The position numbers and the translations under genes were made by a program. DNA of 64,000 nt from CAVYGM01 sp963768025 (GTDB lineage Bacteria; Bacteroidota; Bacteroidia; Cytophagales; Spirosomataceae), in the NCBI GenBank assembly GCA_963768025.1, contig CAVYGM010000010.1, positions 62,001 through 126,000 of the forward strand. Direction: 5' to 3'. The notes beneath the pieces are model-generated. The model saw only the letters and a program-made list of their open reading frames with translations. It did no database searches and was not told where the DNA came from. This document shows positions 44,514 through 54,327 of the stretch, piece by piece (within the stretch, counting starts at the first letter, position 1; the number at the start of each line of letters is the position of its first letter).

Positions 44514-45558
44514 AACTTCTCTCCGGCCGCAGGCTGCGCACGGTGGTGCCGGCTTGCCACATTTCTGATTCGCGGAGTTCGGCCAGTTCTTCTTCCAGCT
44601 TCACGCGATAGTCCGACTGGGAGTTGCGGGAGATAGAAATCTGAGCCTGCTCGCCAGACTTCACGGAGTTGTAGAGCTGCTCAAATACCGGCTTTGTAGC
44701 GTCGCGGAAAGGCTTCCACCAGTCCAGGGCGCCGCGCTGCGCGGTGGTGGAGCAGTTGGCGTACATCCAGTCCATCCCGTTCTCGGCCACGAGAGGCATC
44801 AGCGACTGCGTCAATTCTTCTACTGTTTCGTTAAATGCCTCGGAAGGAGAGTGTCCGTTGGAACGAAGCACTTCGTACTGAGCGGCAAAAATTCCCTGGA
44901 TGGCACCCATGAGCGTACCACGCTCGCCGGTAAGGTCGGAGGTTACCTCGCGGTAGAAGTCGGTTTCGAACAGATAACCCGAGCCTACCCCGATGCCCAT
45001 AGCAATACACTTGGTGCGGGCTTCGCCGGTGGCATCCTGGAATACCGCGAAGGATGAGTTAAGACCCTTGCCTTCCACAAACAAGCGACGCAGAGAAGTA
45101 CCTGAGCCCTTGGGAGCTACCAGGAATACGTCCACTTCAGCCGGAGGTACGATGCTCGTTTGATCTTTGTACGTTATACCGAAGCCGTGCGAGAAGTACA
45201 AGGACTTGCCAGCCGTCAGGTACTTCTTCACGGTAGGCCACATCTCGATCTGAGCGGCGTCAGAGAGCAGGTAGCAAATGATAGTGCCTTTTTCGAGGGC
45301 TTCTTCAATTTCAAAAAGCGTTTCGCCGGGTACCCAGCCGTCTGCTACGGCCTTGTCCCAAGACTTACCGCCTTTGCGCTGGCCTACGATGACATTAAAG
45401 CCATTGTCGCGCATATTCAAGCTCTGACCGGGGCCTTGTACGCCGTAGCCAATCACCGCTATTGTTTCGTTATCAAGTACTTCACGGGCTTTTTCAAGAG
45501 GAAATTCCTCGCGGGTTACTACTTCTTCTTCAACGCCGCCAAAATTTAACTTTGCCAT
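44512..45558 (-). CDS. ilvC: Ketol-acid reductoisomerase
   Basis: IlvC converts acetolactate and acetohydroxybutyrate to dihydroxy acids, shared by valine, leucine and isoleucine synthesis. The 348-residue protein has the NAD(P)-binding Rossmann start GYGVQGPGQSLNMRDNG and the catalytic-domain residues in GERGTLMGAIQGIFAAQYEVL. It is a class-I-length enzyme. The specificity loop VGQRKGGKSWDKA after beta2 is of a form that may prefer NADPH or NADH; sequence alone does not settle this. It stands between the envelope genes upstream and ilvA downstream. Confidence 0.96.
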   Translation of the reverse strand: MAKLNFGGVEEEVVTREEFPLEKAREVLDNETIAVIGYGVQGPGQSLNMRDNGFNVIVGQRKGGKSWDKAVADGWVPGETLFEIEEALEKGTIICYLLSDAAQIEMWPTVKKYLTAGKSLYFSHGFGITYKDQTSIVPPAEVDVFLVAPKGSGTSLRRLFVEGKGLNSSFAVFQDATGEARTKCIAMGIGVGSGYLFETDFYREVTSDLTGERGTLMGAIQGIFAAQYEVLRSNGHSPSEAFNETVEELTQSLMPLVAENGMDWMYANCSTTAQRGALDWWKPFRDATKPVFEQLYNSVKSGEQAQISISRNSQSDYRVKLEEELAELRESEMWQAGTTVRSLRPERS

Positions 45559-45583
45559 TTTGTAAACTAGTTATTGGTTATGA

Positions 45584-47199
45584 TTACTGTAATTGTTCCT
45601 GTGTATAAATAAGGTGTTTGGAAGTTTTGTGCACCAACTTGAAACCCAATTCCTCCGGAGCTTTACGGAAGGCTATGTAGCTGGCATCTTTGGCAAAGTA
45701 GTTGTGCAATTTGCTATTGACAATCACCACATTGACATCTTTTTCTTTGACAAACCGGGCAAAATTCTCCGGTCGGTTGATATCAAAATAATAAAAATCT
45801 TTCCAGTTGGGGCTCACATAGCGGGGGTAGGTGAAGGGAGCATCTCCTCCCAGCAGGTGTACTTCGTCTTCTATCTTAAGCCCTGGAGCATCTTGGCAAA
45901 CTCCCGGTTAGGGGTAGGCTTCGCCTGCCGGGCTTCCATGAATTTGGGATACAGAAATATGGCTATAAAAACAAGGTTCGCCGCCGTCACTGCCGTTAAA
46001 CTCGGCCGGAACCTGGCAGGAACGCTCTTCAAACGAATTCCGGATACCAGCAGGCCGATCAGGGGAATCCAAAACAAAAAATGATAGAGGACGTAGTGAG
46101 GCCGGGGGTAAATAATGGTGGTCGAAAGTAGCGAAGGAATCAGCATCACCAACAGAATAGCACCCAGGGAGGCGTTCTGTCGAAACGATTTGATCCACTG
46201 CTTCCAGGTATCGGCATAGTCTATCCGAACCAGCAGAAAGATCAGCACTGCGAGCAGAAAAAACCTACGGTACGGAAAGGTAAAAATAGGATTCAACTGC
46301 CCCCAGAACATCTCCTTGAGATAGAAAAAGGTCTCCATGGCCAGGTGCTGAACATTAAAGAAGAAATGCCGCATCACCAGCGAGGGATTGGTCAGGAAAG
46401 CATCCATCGGCGACGTCAACGTATGACCGAAGGCTTTGGTGGTAATTTCGTTGAAATGGTTCCAGGGGGAGAGGTTGGTTTCAGGATACCACTCTACGTA
46501 ATTGATGGAAAAATGGTGCTTAAACGTCCAGAAACTCCGGTCGTTTTTACGAATGGGAGTACCCACCAGCACCCCCGAGATAATCGTGATCGCCAGTATG
46601 CCTGCCAGCCATTTGTAGCTCTTGCGGCGATAGGATACCCAGCCCAGCCACAGAAAAATAGGGACGAGGCCTACATACATCTCCGGCCTTACATAAGAGG
46701 CCAGGAATATAGTAAAGGCCCCCCAGAAAAGTTTCCTTTCGGTATCATCCACCCTTCGCACTACCACCAGGCCCGCCAGCAAAATCGCGATGGTAAAGTG
46801 CGTAAGCTTAGGCGTAAGCGGATAATTCATTAGCGAGAAGGTATAGCACAGCGTCACCCACACACTCACCCAGGTATTGACACTCATGCTCCGCAGGAGC
46901 CAGTAAAACCCAACAGTGGGAAGAACGGTCATCAGCAGCCAGTTGATGTAAAAAGTCTGGATGGCGTCATTTGTAATGAGTTGAATTCCCAGCTGCCAGA
47001 GGCAGTACAAGGCACCGTCGTCGGGTCCACGGTACTTCCCTTTGAGATAATCCATCCCAAACATAAAGTAGAGGTCGTCGTCATCACTGATTATATCCAG
47101 GCGATCCCAATAGTTGTAATTCAGCACAAAGAGCCCTGCCACTACAACAACCAGCCCAAGGAGATCCTGGCGGGGTATTCTTTTTAATCTTTCAAACAT
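45584..47199 (-). pseudogene. Multi-spanning membrane glycosyltransferase-like protein with one frameshift
   Basis: The protein has about ten transmembrane helices and a short soluble C-terminus, the outline of polyprenyl-phosphate-sugar-dependent GT-C-type glycosyltransferases. The N-terminal region holds SDDDDLYFMFGMDYLKG, an acidic pair like the catalytic DD of this fold. Near 45884 the frame shifts: the sequence ends FAKMLQGLR with a stop, but in the next frame it continues KIEDEVHLLGGDAPFTYPRY and runs on through VSPNWKDFYYFD to the stop at 45584. A one-base loss in a G run explains it and gives 538 residues. The gene precedes ilvC directly and follows a second membrane enzyme. Confidence 0.7.
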
Positions 47200-47253
47200 G
47201 GTACTGAACGCGGGTGTCGTTAAGAAGTGAAGGGTATAAGCTAAATACGTAGA

Positions 47254-49017
47254 TCAAAGACTGGAAGGTTTTCGCACGAATACCCGGGTTTTCCCGTCTA
47301 TATCTGCTTTGAGTTCATAATGCTCTATGACGTAGTCGTATACTCCGGGATAATTTTCCAAGCCAAATTCCCGGCGTCCATCCGCCCCGAACGTTAGTGC
47401 CGAATATCCCTGAAATGTTTCTACCACTACCTTGGGCTTGTTGCGTTTCAAATCACTCACATACCGTTTCAGGTAGTAATCCTGCAAGGTAATGGGAATC
47501 ATGTGGTAATGGGTGTGCCCATCGCGGGTACCCTGAAGCAGTTGAGTATCCACAAAAAGCGGTGTGTTCCAACCCCATATTGCCATTTTTTCGTTAGGTT
47601 CCGTATAGCTTGAAATAATCTGCGCTTCTTTGGAGCGATTATCCGCTTTTCCGCCTACAAGCATAGGCATCTCAAAGGTATGTTCTATCGATTGAATACT
47701 TACCAGGACGAGCGTGAGCATAAAAAAAGCTGGAATAGCTACTTTCAAACCCAAATTTTTGATGTTTATGGCTGCTAGTCCAAGGTTTGACAAAAGGTGA
47801 AACCCGTTCAGAACCACAACGCCCGTTAGCCAGGCTACCGGTACAAGTAGCATGTGCTGGTAATGATAGAAAAAAGTCAAAGGTTTTATGGTACAAAACA
47901 AGGCAACAGCTAGCATAGCTAAGGCAAAAATCAGTTCGCGCGTGAGATCATGCCCTACTTTCTTTCGCTGGAAAAGCACAACCAATAGCCCTACCATAAA
48001 ACTTAGAAGACCTGTCAGCAGCCAGAAAGCATAATCAGGTTGGGAAAGCAGGTAATCAAGCGTTTTACTGATTATCATTCCTAGTGTATACGTGTTTCCA
48101 TAAGGCCCTTCTGCCCCTCCATAGAACAGATTATTTACAATATAAGAATTGAAAAAATCTAACCATAAGCCACTCAATGTCAAATAAATGCTCACCAAAA
48201 TGGAAGGACTGAGGCCACCCATCACAAAAAGCGAAAGCACTGCCGGAGGTTGACGGTGATCATACAACTTCCAAAGATAGCCTAGTGCTATTACGGCTCC
48301 CAGCGGAATAGCCTGGGGCTTTGAATAAGCAAAAAGGCCGATTACAAATCCCGCCAGCCAATGAAATAGCTTCGGAAAACGTCCCTGATACCTATAACTA
48401 TATAAATAAAAACTCAGTGCAGTCAGAAAAAGTATAGGAAATTCCCCATTGTAAGTATTCAGATTTTGGGCCATAGCAACGGCACCAGCCAATGGAATTA
48501 TGACCATACCTGCAATGCTTCGTCCACAGAGATTCCGTAATCCCAGGTAAGTGAATAGCAGCCCCGGCAATAAATAGCTAATCAGCGCAAACAATCGGAT
48601 TGAAACATAGCTGAGTGTACCCCCGAACAACGGAATGAGGCTCAGCGGAATGATGGATAAAGGGCCGCTGGTGGTTCCGTCAACGGAGAGCCAGAAGCGG
48701 GGATCTTTGTAAAACGTTGCCGCACCCACCAGCCAGTCAGATTCATCCACGTCGAGATGTGCATAAGCCAGTACCGGAAGGCGAAGCAGAAATACACCCA
48801 AAAGAATACTCCCCAGAAAAAGAGAATCACGACGAAGCCAGGAGGGCGAAAGCTTTTTTTCGCGCAGATAGAATAATAGCACCCAAAAGAACTCGAAAAC
48901 AAAGACCAAAAGTATCCACTTTTTCGCTCCTCTCATAAATCCAACAGATTGAAGTCCCTCCGCTATTTGTTTTGCCCAAGGGCTGTTCATGTCAATCAAA
49001 GCTTGAACAAACGTCAT
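47254..49017 (-). CDS. Multi-spanning membrane protein, GT-C glycosyltransferase-like
   Basis: This 587-residue inner-membrane protein has about 11 transmembrane helices. An acidic segment, LAYAHLDVDESDWLVGAATF, lies in the first external loop, where GT-C enzymes have a catalytic acidic motif. The C-terminus is soluble (KVVVETFQGYSALTFGADG). It resembles ArnT/PMT-type or GT39-like enzymes that transfer sugars from a lipid carrier. The exact donor and acceptor are unknown. It lies in the same run as a second membrane protein and a methyltransferase, which suggests an envelope-polysaccharide function. Confidence 0.7.
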   Translation of the reverse strand: MTFVQALIDMNSPWAKQIAEGLQSVGFMRGAKKWILLVFVFEFFWVLLFYLREKKLSPSWLRRDSLFLGSILLGVFLLRLPVLAYAHLDVDESDWLVGAATFYKDPRFWLSVDGTTSGPLSIIPLSLIPLFGGTLSYVSIRLFALISYLLPGLLFTYLGLRNLCGRSIAGMVIIPLAGAVAMAQNLNTYNGEFPILFLTALSFYLYSYRYQGRFPKLFHWLAGFVIGLFAYSKPQAIPLGAVIALGYLWKLYDHRQPPAVLSLFVMGGLSPSILVSIYLTLSGLWLDFFNSYIVNNLFYGGAEGPYGNTYTLGMIISKTLDYLLSQPDYAFWLLTGLLSFMVGLLVVLFQRKKVGHDLTRELIFALAMLAVALFCTIKPLTFFYHYQHMLLVPVAWLTGVVVLNGFHLLSNLGLAAINIKNLGLKVAIPAFFMLTLVLVSIQSIEHTFEMPMLVGGKADNRSKEAQIISSYTEPNEKMAIWGWNTPLFVDTQLLQGTRDGHTHYHMIPITLQDYYLKRYVSDLKRNKPKVVVETFQGYSALTFGADGRREFGLENYPGVYDYVIEHYELKADIDGKTRVFVRKPSSL

Positions 49018-49183
49018 TTCTGTTACTGATGGAGTTGATAAACTGCATAAATTTATGCAGTGTTATGACTATACAAATAAGATGTCCGTTAGGCTTCGAA
49101 CAGGCAATCCATCACAATTAGGTAAGGTAGGATCCCGGACAACTTCTCATCTTCTAATTCCCGTTGGCAAGCTACCTATCTAA

Positions 49184-49912
49184 TCACCCTACTTTTTTAT
49201 AGATCATCAAAGCAGACTTCCCAAAATTATAGGATAGCACTGAGTCAAATTTTCTGGATACCGGCACGATATAATTGTTCCATAGCATCACCTGCTGCTT
49301 CGTTGGGTAACTTTGTTTTAGAAACAGCTTATTGGCCATCGAAACACTCAATCCGAAGGAATCGAGATATTTGCTTACCACTATCTCCGCATTTTGGGGC
49401 TTGATGTCGAGCAGCATTTTCTTATTATACCGCCGGTAATGTCCAATCGCCTTGTCGAACGGGCTCATGAGAAAATTATGAGCTGGAACCAATATGATCA
49501 GGTGTCCGTTGGGTTTCAGGTAATTCATGGCAAGTTGCAACTCTTTCCGATCGTCCTCAATGTGCTCAATTACATCAATGTAGATTAGCGAGTCGAACTT
49601 TGTAGCTGGACTGTAATCAGACAAATATTTGGTTTCTACCTTGACTTTTTTGCTGTTAGCGCCATTCAAAGAAGGCTTGATCTGGTTCGCTAGCCTCTCG
49701 TCGGGTTCCAGGCAAACCCACTCGTCTAATTTTTCGATTTTGGAGATTAGCAAATGTGTCGTTCCGCCAAGACCAGCCCCAACCTCCAATATTTTGCTAC
49801 CCAAATAAGGAAGTACTTGATCTGACCAGTAGTCTTTCCAGTTGTTCGCTAAGGCGAACAGTTCTAGCTCGTTCCCAATGTACTGTGCGTCTTTCAATTC
49901 GTTAGATTCCAT
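49184..49912 (-). CDS. Class I SAM-dependent methyltransferase
   Basis: This 242-residue soluble enzyme has a Rossmann-like SAM fold. Motif I is ILEVGAGLGGTTHLL (about residues 42-56). Further motifs are EWVCLEPDERLANQIK and FDSLIYIDVIEHIEDDRKEL, and after that comes LKPNGHLIILVPAHNFLMSPFDKAIGHYRRYNKK. The HYRRYNKK ending is characteristic of methyltransferases linked to glycosyltransferase clusters. The substrate is unknown, but the gene neighbours suggest a polysaccharide or lipid-linked sugar. ATG 49912 is used rather than the upstream TTG at 49933. Confidence 0.88.
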   Translation of the reverse strand: MESNELKDAQYIGNELELFALANNWKDYWSDQVLPYLGSKILEVGAGLGGTTHLLISKIEKLDEWVCLEPDERLANQIKPSLNGANSKKVKVETKYLSDYSPATKFDSLIYIDVIEHIEDDRKELQLAMNYLKPNGHLIILVPAHNFLMSPFDKAIGHYRRYNKKMLLDIKPQNAEIVVSKYLDSFGLSVSMANKLFLKQSYPTKQQVMLWNNYIVPVSRKFDSVLSYNFGKSALMIYKKVG

Positions 49913-50108
49913 CAATAGAATATTTTTTTGCAAAAAAAACTAAAACGTCCTAGAAAGCCGCCTTTGTTACGTGATAAATCCCCCCACAACCCCGTTTTTT
50001 TTGGCTCATCATTTTATATACTTGATACCCAGCCTTATAAATCCTGTTCAAAGTTTTCTCTATTTATCCCAAATGGAGACGACAGGATAATCATTAGTCA
50101 AACACGCT

Positions 50109-50642
50109 TCACAAGTAGTATTCCCATTCGGCTTCGGGCAAGTACTCCACCAAGCTTTGGGGGGATTTGCTCACCGCCACCCGACCCGAGCGCACAAATT
50201 CGAGAATTCCATGGGGTTTGATGTAATTAAAAAAGTCAAAGATGTCTTCCTCAGTACCCGTTTTCTCAATTACTACGTATTCCAGGCCCCAATATACTAC
50301 CCATGCTTTATATACCTTATTAATGGTTTCAATGTCCAGTCGCTTGGCTCCGGCAGGCGTTGGTACTTTGAACAAGGCTATTTCGTTGTAGGCTATTTCG
50401 TCGTTGAGATACCCGAAAACCGCCAGTACTTCCACGATTTTCCGGATTTGCCGTACGACTTTCTCCACTTTTTCGCGGGAGTCTTCCTTAATTACGATAG
50501 TGAAGCGCGACACCCCCTTTCGCTCGGTTTCGGAAACTGTCAGGCTTTCAATATTGATACGACGACGCGTGAATACAATCGTAATTTTATTCAGCAGCCC
50601 GATGGTGTTTTCAGTAAAAACGCAAATGGTATATGTTGTCAT
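50109..50642 (-). CDS. ilvN: Acetolactate synthase small (regulatory) subunit
   Basis: IlvN binds valine and tunes the IlvB catalytic subunit. The 177-residue protein has an N-terminal ACT domain (about 3-75; TENTIGLLNKITIVFTRRRINIESLTVSETE) and a C-terminal domain with VEVLAVFGYLNDEIAYNEIALFKV. It has the longer Bacteroidota form rather than the 90-residue E. coli type. It follows ilvB with an 83-bp gap that holds a long inverted repeat. Confidence 0.95.
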   Translation of the reverse strand: MTTYTICVFTENTIGLLNKITIVFTRRRINIESLTVSETERKGVSRFTIVIKEDSREKVEKVVRQIRKIVEVLAVFGYLNDEIAYNEIALFKVPTPAGAKRLDIETINKVYKAWVVYWGLEYVVIEKTGTEEDIFDFFNYIKPHGILEFVRSGRVAVSKSPQSLVEYLPEAEWEYYL

Positions 50643-50650
50643 GTTTTTTT

Positions 50651-50727
50651 AATTTTGAATGAGTGATTGAGTGAATGATAGAATTACCCTTACATTCACT
50701 CAATCACTCATTCACTCATTCAAAATT
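50651..50727. repeat. Dispersed octamer repeat, copy D (inverted repeat between ilvB and ilvN)
   Basis: The left arm (50651-50677) reads AATTTTGAATGAGTGATTG and on to TGAATG. The right arm (50693-50727) is its complement plus one extra octamer. A 15-bp spacer separates them. It fills the gap between ilvB and ilvN on the minus strand and could form a strong hairpin, but there is no T-run suggesting a terminator. Confidence 0.7.
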
Positions 50728-52486
50728 ATCTAAGACGTATCTCCGATACGCAGGCTCCTGAGGCTACCATCGGGAATACGTTTTCCTCTTTTTCCACAAT
50801 CACTTCCAGCAAATACGGCTTGGTGGATTTCAACATGGTGTCAAGCGAGTCGCTCAGGTCTTCGCGTTTGTCGCAGGTATGCCCATTTACCCCAAAACCT
50901 TTGGCAATGGTAATGAAATCGGGATTTTGTAGCTCGACAAAGGAGTAGCGTTTTTCAAAGAACAATTGTTGCCACTGACGGACCATGCCCAGGTAGTTGT
51001 TATTCAGGATAATGGCCTTGACAGGCAGGCCGCTCTGAGCAATGGTTCCCAGCTCCTGAATCGTCATTTGAAAACATCCATCGCCAATAATCGCCACTAC
51101 CTCGCGGCTTGGGTCGCCCACCTTGGCCCCAAAAGCCGCCGGCAGTGCATAGCCCATGGTACCTAGGCCACCGGAAGTAATAAATGAATTGTTCCGCTTA
51201 AACTCATAGTAGCGGGCTGCCATCATTTGGTGCTGTCCCACATCGGCCACAATTACGGCCTCCCCTTTGGTCTTGTCCGATAGCATACGCACCACCTCTG
51301 CCATCTTGATTTTCTCGGTCGTTGGGGCAAGCTCGGGAATGGTAATACACTCTTCTTCCTCGGCATCCAGTTTTTTGAAAACAGCCTGCCACGCTTCGTG
51401 CATGGCGGGATTGAGCAAAGGAATGAGCATCCTTAATGCCTCTTTGGCGTCACCCACCACGGGTGCTTCTGCTTTGACAACCTTGTCTATTTCGGCGGGG
51501 TCTATCTCGATGTGCACTACTTTGGCTTGCTTGGCGTAGCGTGACACGTCTCCGGTTACGCGGTCGTCGAAACGCAGGCCTACTCCAATCAGCACATCGC
51601 ACTCGTTGGTCAGGCGGTTGGTACTGTAGTTTCCGTGCATGCCCAGCCAGCCAGCATACAGCGGATGATCCACTGGTACCGACGACAAGCCCAGCAACGT
51701 GGAGGCGCAGGGAATCCCGGTTTTCTCCACCAATTCAATGAGTTCCTTTTCGGCTCCGGCAAGTTTTACACCATGTCCAAACACCACAAACGGCCGCTTG
51801 GCCTGATTGATCAGAGTGGCCGCTTTCTCTACCTGCTCTTTTTTAGGAATCAGGCGGGGATGGTAGCTCAGGAGTTTGGTGCAGGGCGCATAGTGAAAGG
51901 GTATTGACATCATTTCGCTCTGGGCATTCTTGGTAATATCAATCAGCACAGGCCCCGGACGGCCCGACTTCGCAATGTAGAACGCCTTGGCCATGATATC
52001 CGGCACTTCGTCAGCCGACGTAATCTGGTAGTTCCATTTGGTAATGGGCATCGTCACTCCAATCACGTCCGTCTCCTGAAAAGCATCCGTTCCCAGCAAG
52101 TGCTTGGCCACCTGACCCACAATGCACACCATGGGGGTGGAATCTATGATGGCGTCGGCTACGGCTGTTACCAGGTTGGTGGCACCCGGTCCGGATGTCA
52201 CCAAACATACGCCTACCTTGCCGGAAATACGGGCAAACCCCTCGGCTGCGTGTCCGGCCCCTTGTTCGTGCCGGACAAGAATGTGCTCGATTTGGTCCTG
52301 ATAATCGTAAATAGCGTCGTATACCGGCATGATGGCCCCCCCGGGATACCCAAAAATAGTTTTCACTCCTTCGGCAATCAGTGAGCGGATCACCGCGTGC
52401 GAACCATTCATTAGTTCGGACGACTCTATCCGTACTTCGGGCTCCATCCCGTCAAGGGTCAAGACATTGGCTTCATTTCTTTCCAT
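50726..52486 (-). CDS. ilvB: Acetolactate synthase large (catalytic) subunit
   Basis: IlvB uses thiamine diphosphate to make acetolactate or acetohydroxybutyrate. The 586-residue protein shows the N-terminal ThDP-binding domain (FGYPGGAIMPVYDAIYDY, the catalytic Glu in VRHEQGAGHAAEGFARI), a central domain and the C-terminal ThDP/metal motif GDGCFQMTIQELGTIAQSG followed by LNNNYLGMVRQWQQ. It is upstream of ilvN and downstream of ilvD. Confidence 0.97.
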   Translation of the reverse strand: MERNEANVLTLDGMEPEVRIESSELMNGSHAVIRSLIAEGVKTIFGYPGGAIMPVYDAIYDYQDQIEHILVRHEQGAGHAAEGFARISGKVGVCLVTSGPGATNLVTAVADAIIDSTPMVCIVGQVAKHLLGTDAFQETDVIGVTMPITKWNYQITSADEVPDIMAKAFYIAKSGRPGPVLIDITKNAQSEMMSIPFHYAPCTKLLSYHPRLIPKKEQVEKAATLINQAKRPFVVFGHGVKLAGAEKELIELVEKTGIPCASTLLGLSSVPVDHPLYAGWLGMHGNYSTNRLTNECDVLIGVGLRFDDRVTGDVSRYAKQAKVVHIEIDPAEIDKVVKAEAPVVGDAKEALRMLIPLLNPAMHEAWQAVFKKLDAEEEECITIPELAPTTEKIKMAEVVRMLSDKTKGEAVIVADVGQHQMMAARYYEFKRNNSFITSGGLGTMGYALPAAFGAKVGDPSREVVAIIGDGCFQMTIQELGTIAQSGLPVKAIILNNNYLGMVRQWQQLFFEKRYSFVELQNPDFITIAKGFGVNGHTCDKREDLSDSLDTMLKSTKPYLLEVIVEKEENVFPMVASGACVSEIRLR

Positions 52487-52528
52487 GACATTCCTTGGAT
52501 TAGTTATATATCCTTCTCTTTTTGGTTT

Positions 52529-54226
52529 CTAAAATTCGTCCGTAACGCAGCCTTCGCTTGCCGAAGTGACGTAGCGAATGTACTTGCCAAGTACTCCCTT
52601 CTTAAAGCGAGGCGCGGGCTGTTTCCAGGCTGCTTTTCGAGCGGCCATTTCCTCTTCGGAAATATTCAGCTTCAACTCCCTAGTGTTGGCGTCGATGGTA
52701 ATGATGTCTCCATTCTGTATGAGGGCGATCGGCCCGCCATCAAAGGCTTCGGGAGTGATATGCCCTACCACAAAACCGTGGGTACCTCCCGAGAAACGAC
52801 CGTCAGTAATCAGGGCTATTTTATCACCCAGGCCAGCCCCCATTACAGCCGATGTGGGCTTCAGCATTTCCGACATCCCAGGCCCTCCTTTCGGACCGGC
52901 ATTCCTGATCACCACCACCTGCCCGGCCTTGATTTCGCCTTTGGCCAGGGCATCAATAATTTCAGACTCGTGTTCACAGATCTTCGCTTCGCCTTCAAAG
53001 TACATCCCTTCTTTTCCGGTGATTTTGGCCACGGCTCCCGTCGGGGCCAAATTCCCGTACAGGATTTGGATGTGGCCGGTGGCTTTGATGGGCTGGGATA
53101 AAGGAAAGATAATTTTCTGGTCGTCGAAATTGAGATCATGAGCTTCGGCCAGGTTCTCCGCCACGGTTTTACCCGTTACGGTCATACATTCTCCGTGGAT
53201 GAGGCCGTGCTGGTACAAGTACTTCATAATAGCCGGTACCCCTCCGATCGCAAGTAGATCTTCCATGTAGTACTTGCCACTGGGTTTCAGGTCGCCAATG
53301 AACGGGGTGCGATCGCTGATGGCCTGAATATCATCCAACGAAAGCGGAATGCCCGCCGCACGAGCAATGGCCAGATAGTGCAGTACCGCATTGGTGGAGC
53401 CGCCCAGGGCCATCACCACGGTGAGCGCATTTTCCAACGACTTGCTGGTAATAATTTCTTTGGGCGTGAGGTCCATTTCCAATAGCCGCAGCATGGCCGT
53501 GCCGATTTTTTTGCATTCCTCCTGCTTCCCTTCGTGGGTAGCGGGGTAGCTGCTACTAAACGGCAGGCTAAGGCCCATGGCTTCAATTGAGGCCGCCATG
53601 GTATTGGCGGTATACATCCCGCCGCAGGCTCCGGGCCCCGGGATGGAGTTTTGAATCACTCCTTTATAATCCTCATCCGATATATTGCCCGCAAATTTCT
53701 TGCCCAATGCTTCAAAGGCCGACACGATGTCGAGCTTCTGTCCTTTGTAATGTCCCGAGCGAATGGTTCCTCCGTATACCATAATAGCCGGGCGCTCCAG
53801 CCGGGCCATGGCCATTACGGCACCGGGCATGTTTTTGTCACACCCTACTACCGCTATGACCCCATCGTACCACTGGGCTGCCACTACGGATTCTATAGAA
53901 TCGGCAATCAGGTCGCGGCTCGGTAACGAATAGCGCATGCCATCGTTGCCGTTGGTCATTCCATCCGAAACCCCTATGGTATTGAAAATCAGTCCGACCA
54001 TGTCATTAGCCTGTACCCCCTGCTTCACATAAACCGACAGTCCGTTGAGGTGCATGTTGCAAGGATTTCCCTCATAGCCGGTACTGGCGATGCCAATCTG
54101 AGGCTTATCCATATCCTTTTCTTTCAGGCCTACTGCATATAGCATGGCTTGCGCGGCGGGGTTTGTTACCTCTTGGGTAAGGGTACGTGAGTATTTGTTC
54201 AGGACTTGGGTATCGGTGGTCGTCAT
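52529..54226 (-). CDS. ilvD: Dihydroxy-acid dehydratase
   Basis: IlvD dehydrates dihydroxyisovalerate and dihydroxymethylvalerate, the third common step of branched-chain amino-acid synthesis, with an Fe-S cluster. The 565-residue protein has the cluster-binding Cys in GNPCNMHL, VGCDKNMPGAVMAMARL and GPGACGGMYTANTMAA, and a C-terminal swivel domain (ALITDGRFSGGTHGFVVGHITPEA). It is the first structural gene of the transcript and follows a complete attenuator with a leader peptide. Confidence 0.97.
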   Translation of the reverse strand: MTTTDTQVLNKYSRTLTQEVTNPAAQAMLYAVGLKEKDMDKPQIGIASTGYEGNPCNMHLNGLSVYVKQGVQANDMVGLIFNTIGVSDGMTNGNDGMRYSLPSRDLIADSIESVVAAQWYDGVIAVVGCDKNMPGAVMAMARLERPAIMVYGGTIRSGHYKGQKLDIVSAFEALGKKFAGNISDEDYKGVIQNSIPGPGACGGMYTANTMAASIEAMGLSLPFSSSYPATHEGKQEECKKIGTAMLRLLEMDLTPKEIITSKSLENALTVVMALGGSTNAVLHYLAIARAAGIPLSLDDIQAISDRTPFIGDLKPSGKYYMEDLLAIGGVPAIMKYLYQHGLIHGECMTVTGKTVAENLAEAHDLNFDDQKIIFPLSQPIKATGHIQILYGNLAPTGAVAKITGKEGMYFEGEAKICEHESEIIDALAKGEIKAGQVVVIRNAGPKGGPGMSEMLKPTSAVMGAGLGDKIALITDGRFSGGTHGFVVGHITPEAFDGGPIALIQNGDIITIDANTRELKLNISEEEMAARKAAWKQPAPRFKKGVLGKYIRYVTSASEGCVTDEF

Positions 54227-54290
54227 CGTGAGTATAATAAAGCTAAATCTTTACTTGGTTTCTTTCTTTTTCAATGTGTATGTCTTTATT

Positions 54291-54327
54291 AAAAAATGCC
54301 TCACTCAGCGGGGTGTGAGTGAGGCAT
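54291..54327 (-). terminator. ilv attenuator terminator
   Basis: A perfect 11-bp stem, ATGCCTCACTC (54296-54306) with GAGTGAGGCAT (54317-54327), encloses a 10-nt loop and is followed on the minus strand by six T residues (54296-54291). It lies about 65 bp before ilvD and downstream of the leader peptide. An alternative structure at 54311-54358 would prevent it. Confidence 0.88.
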
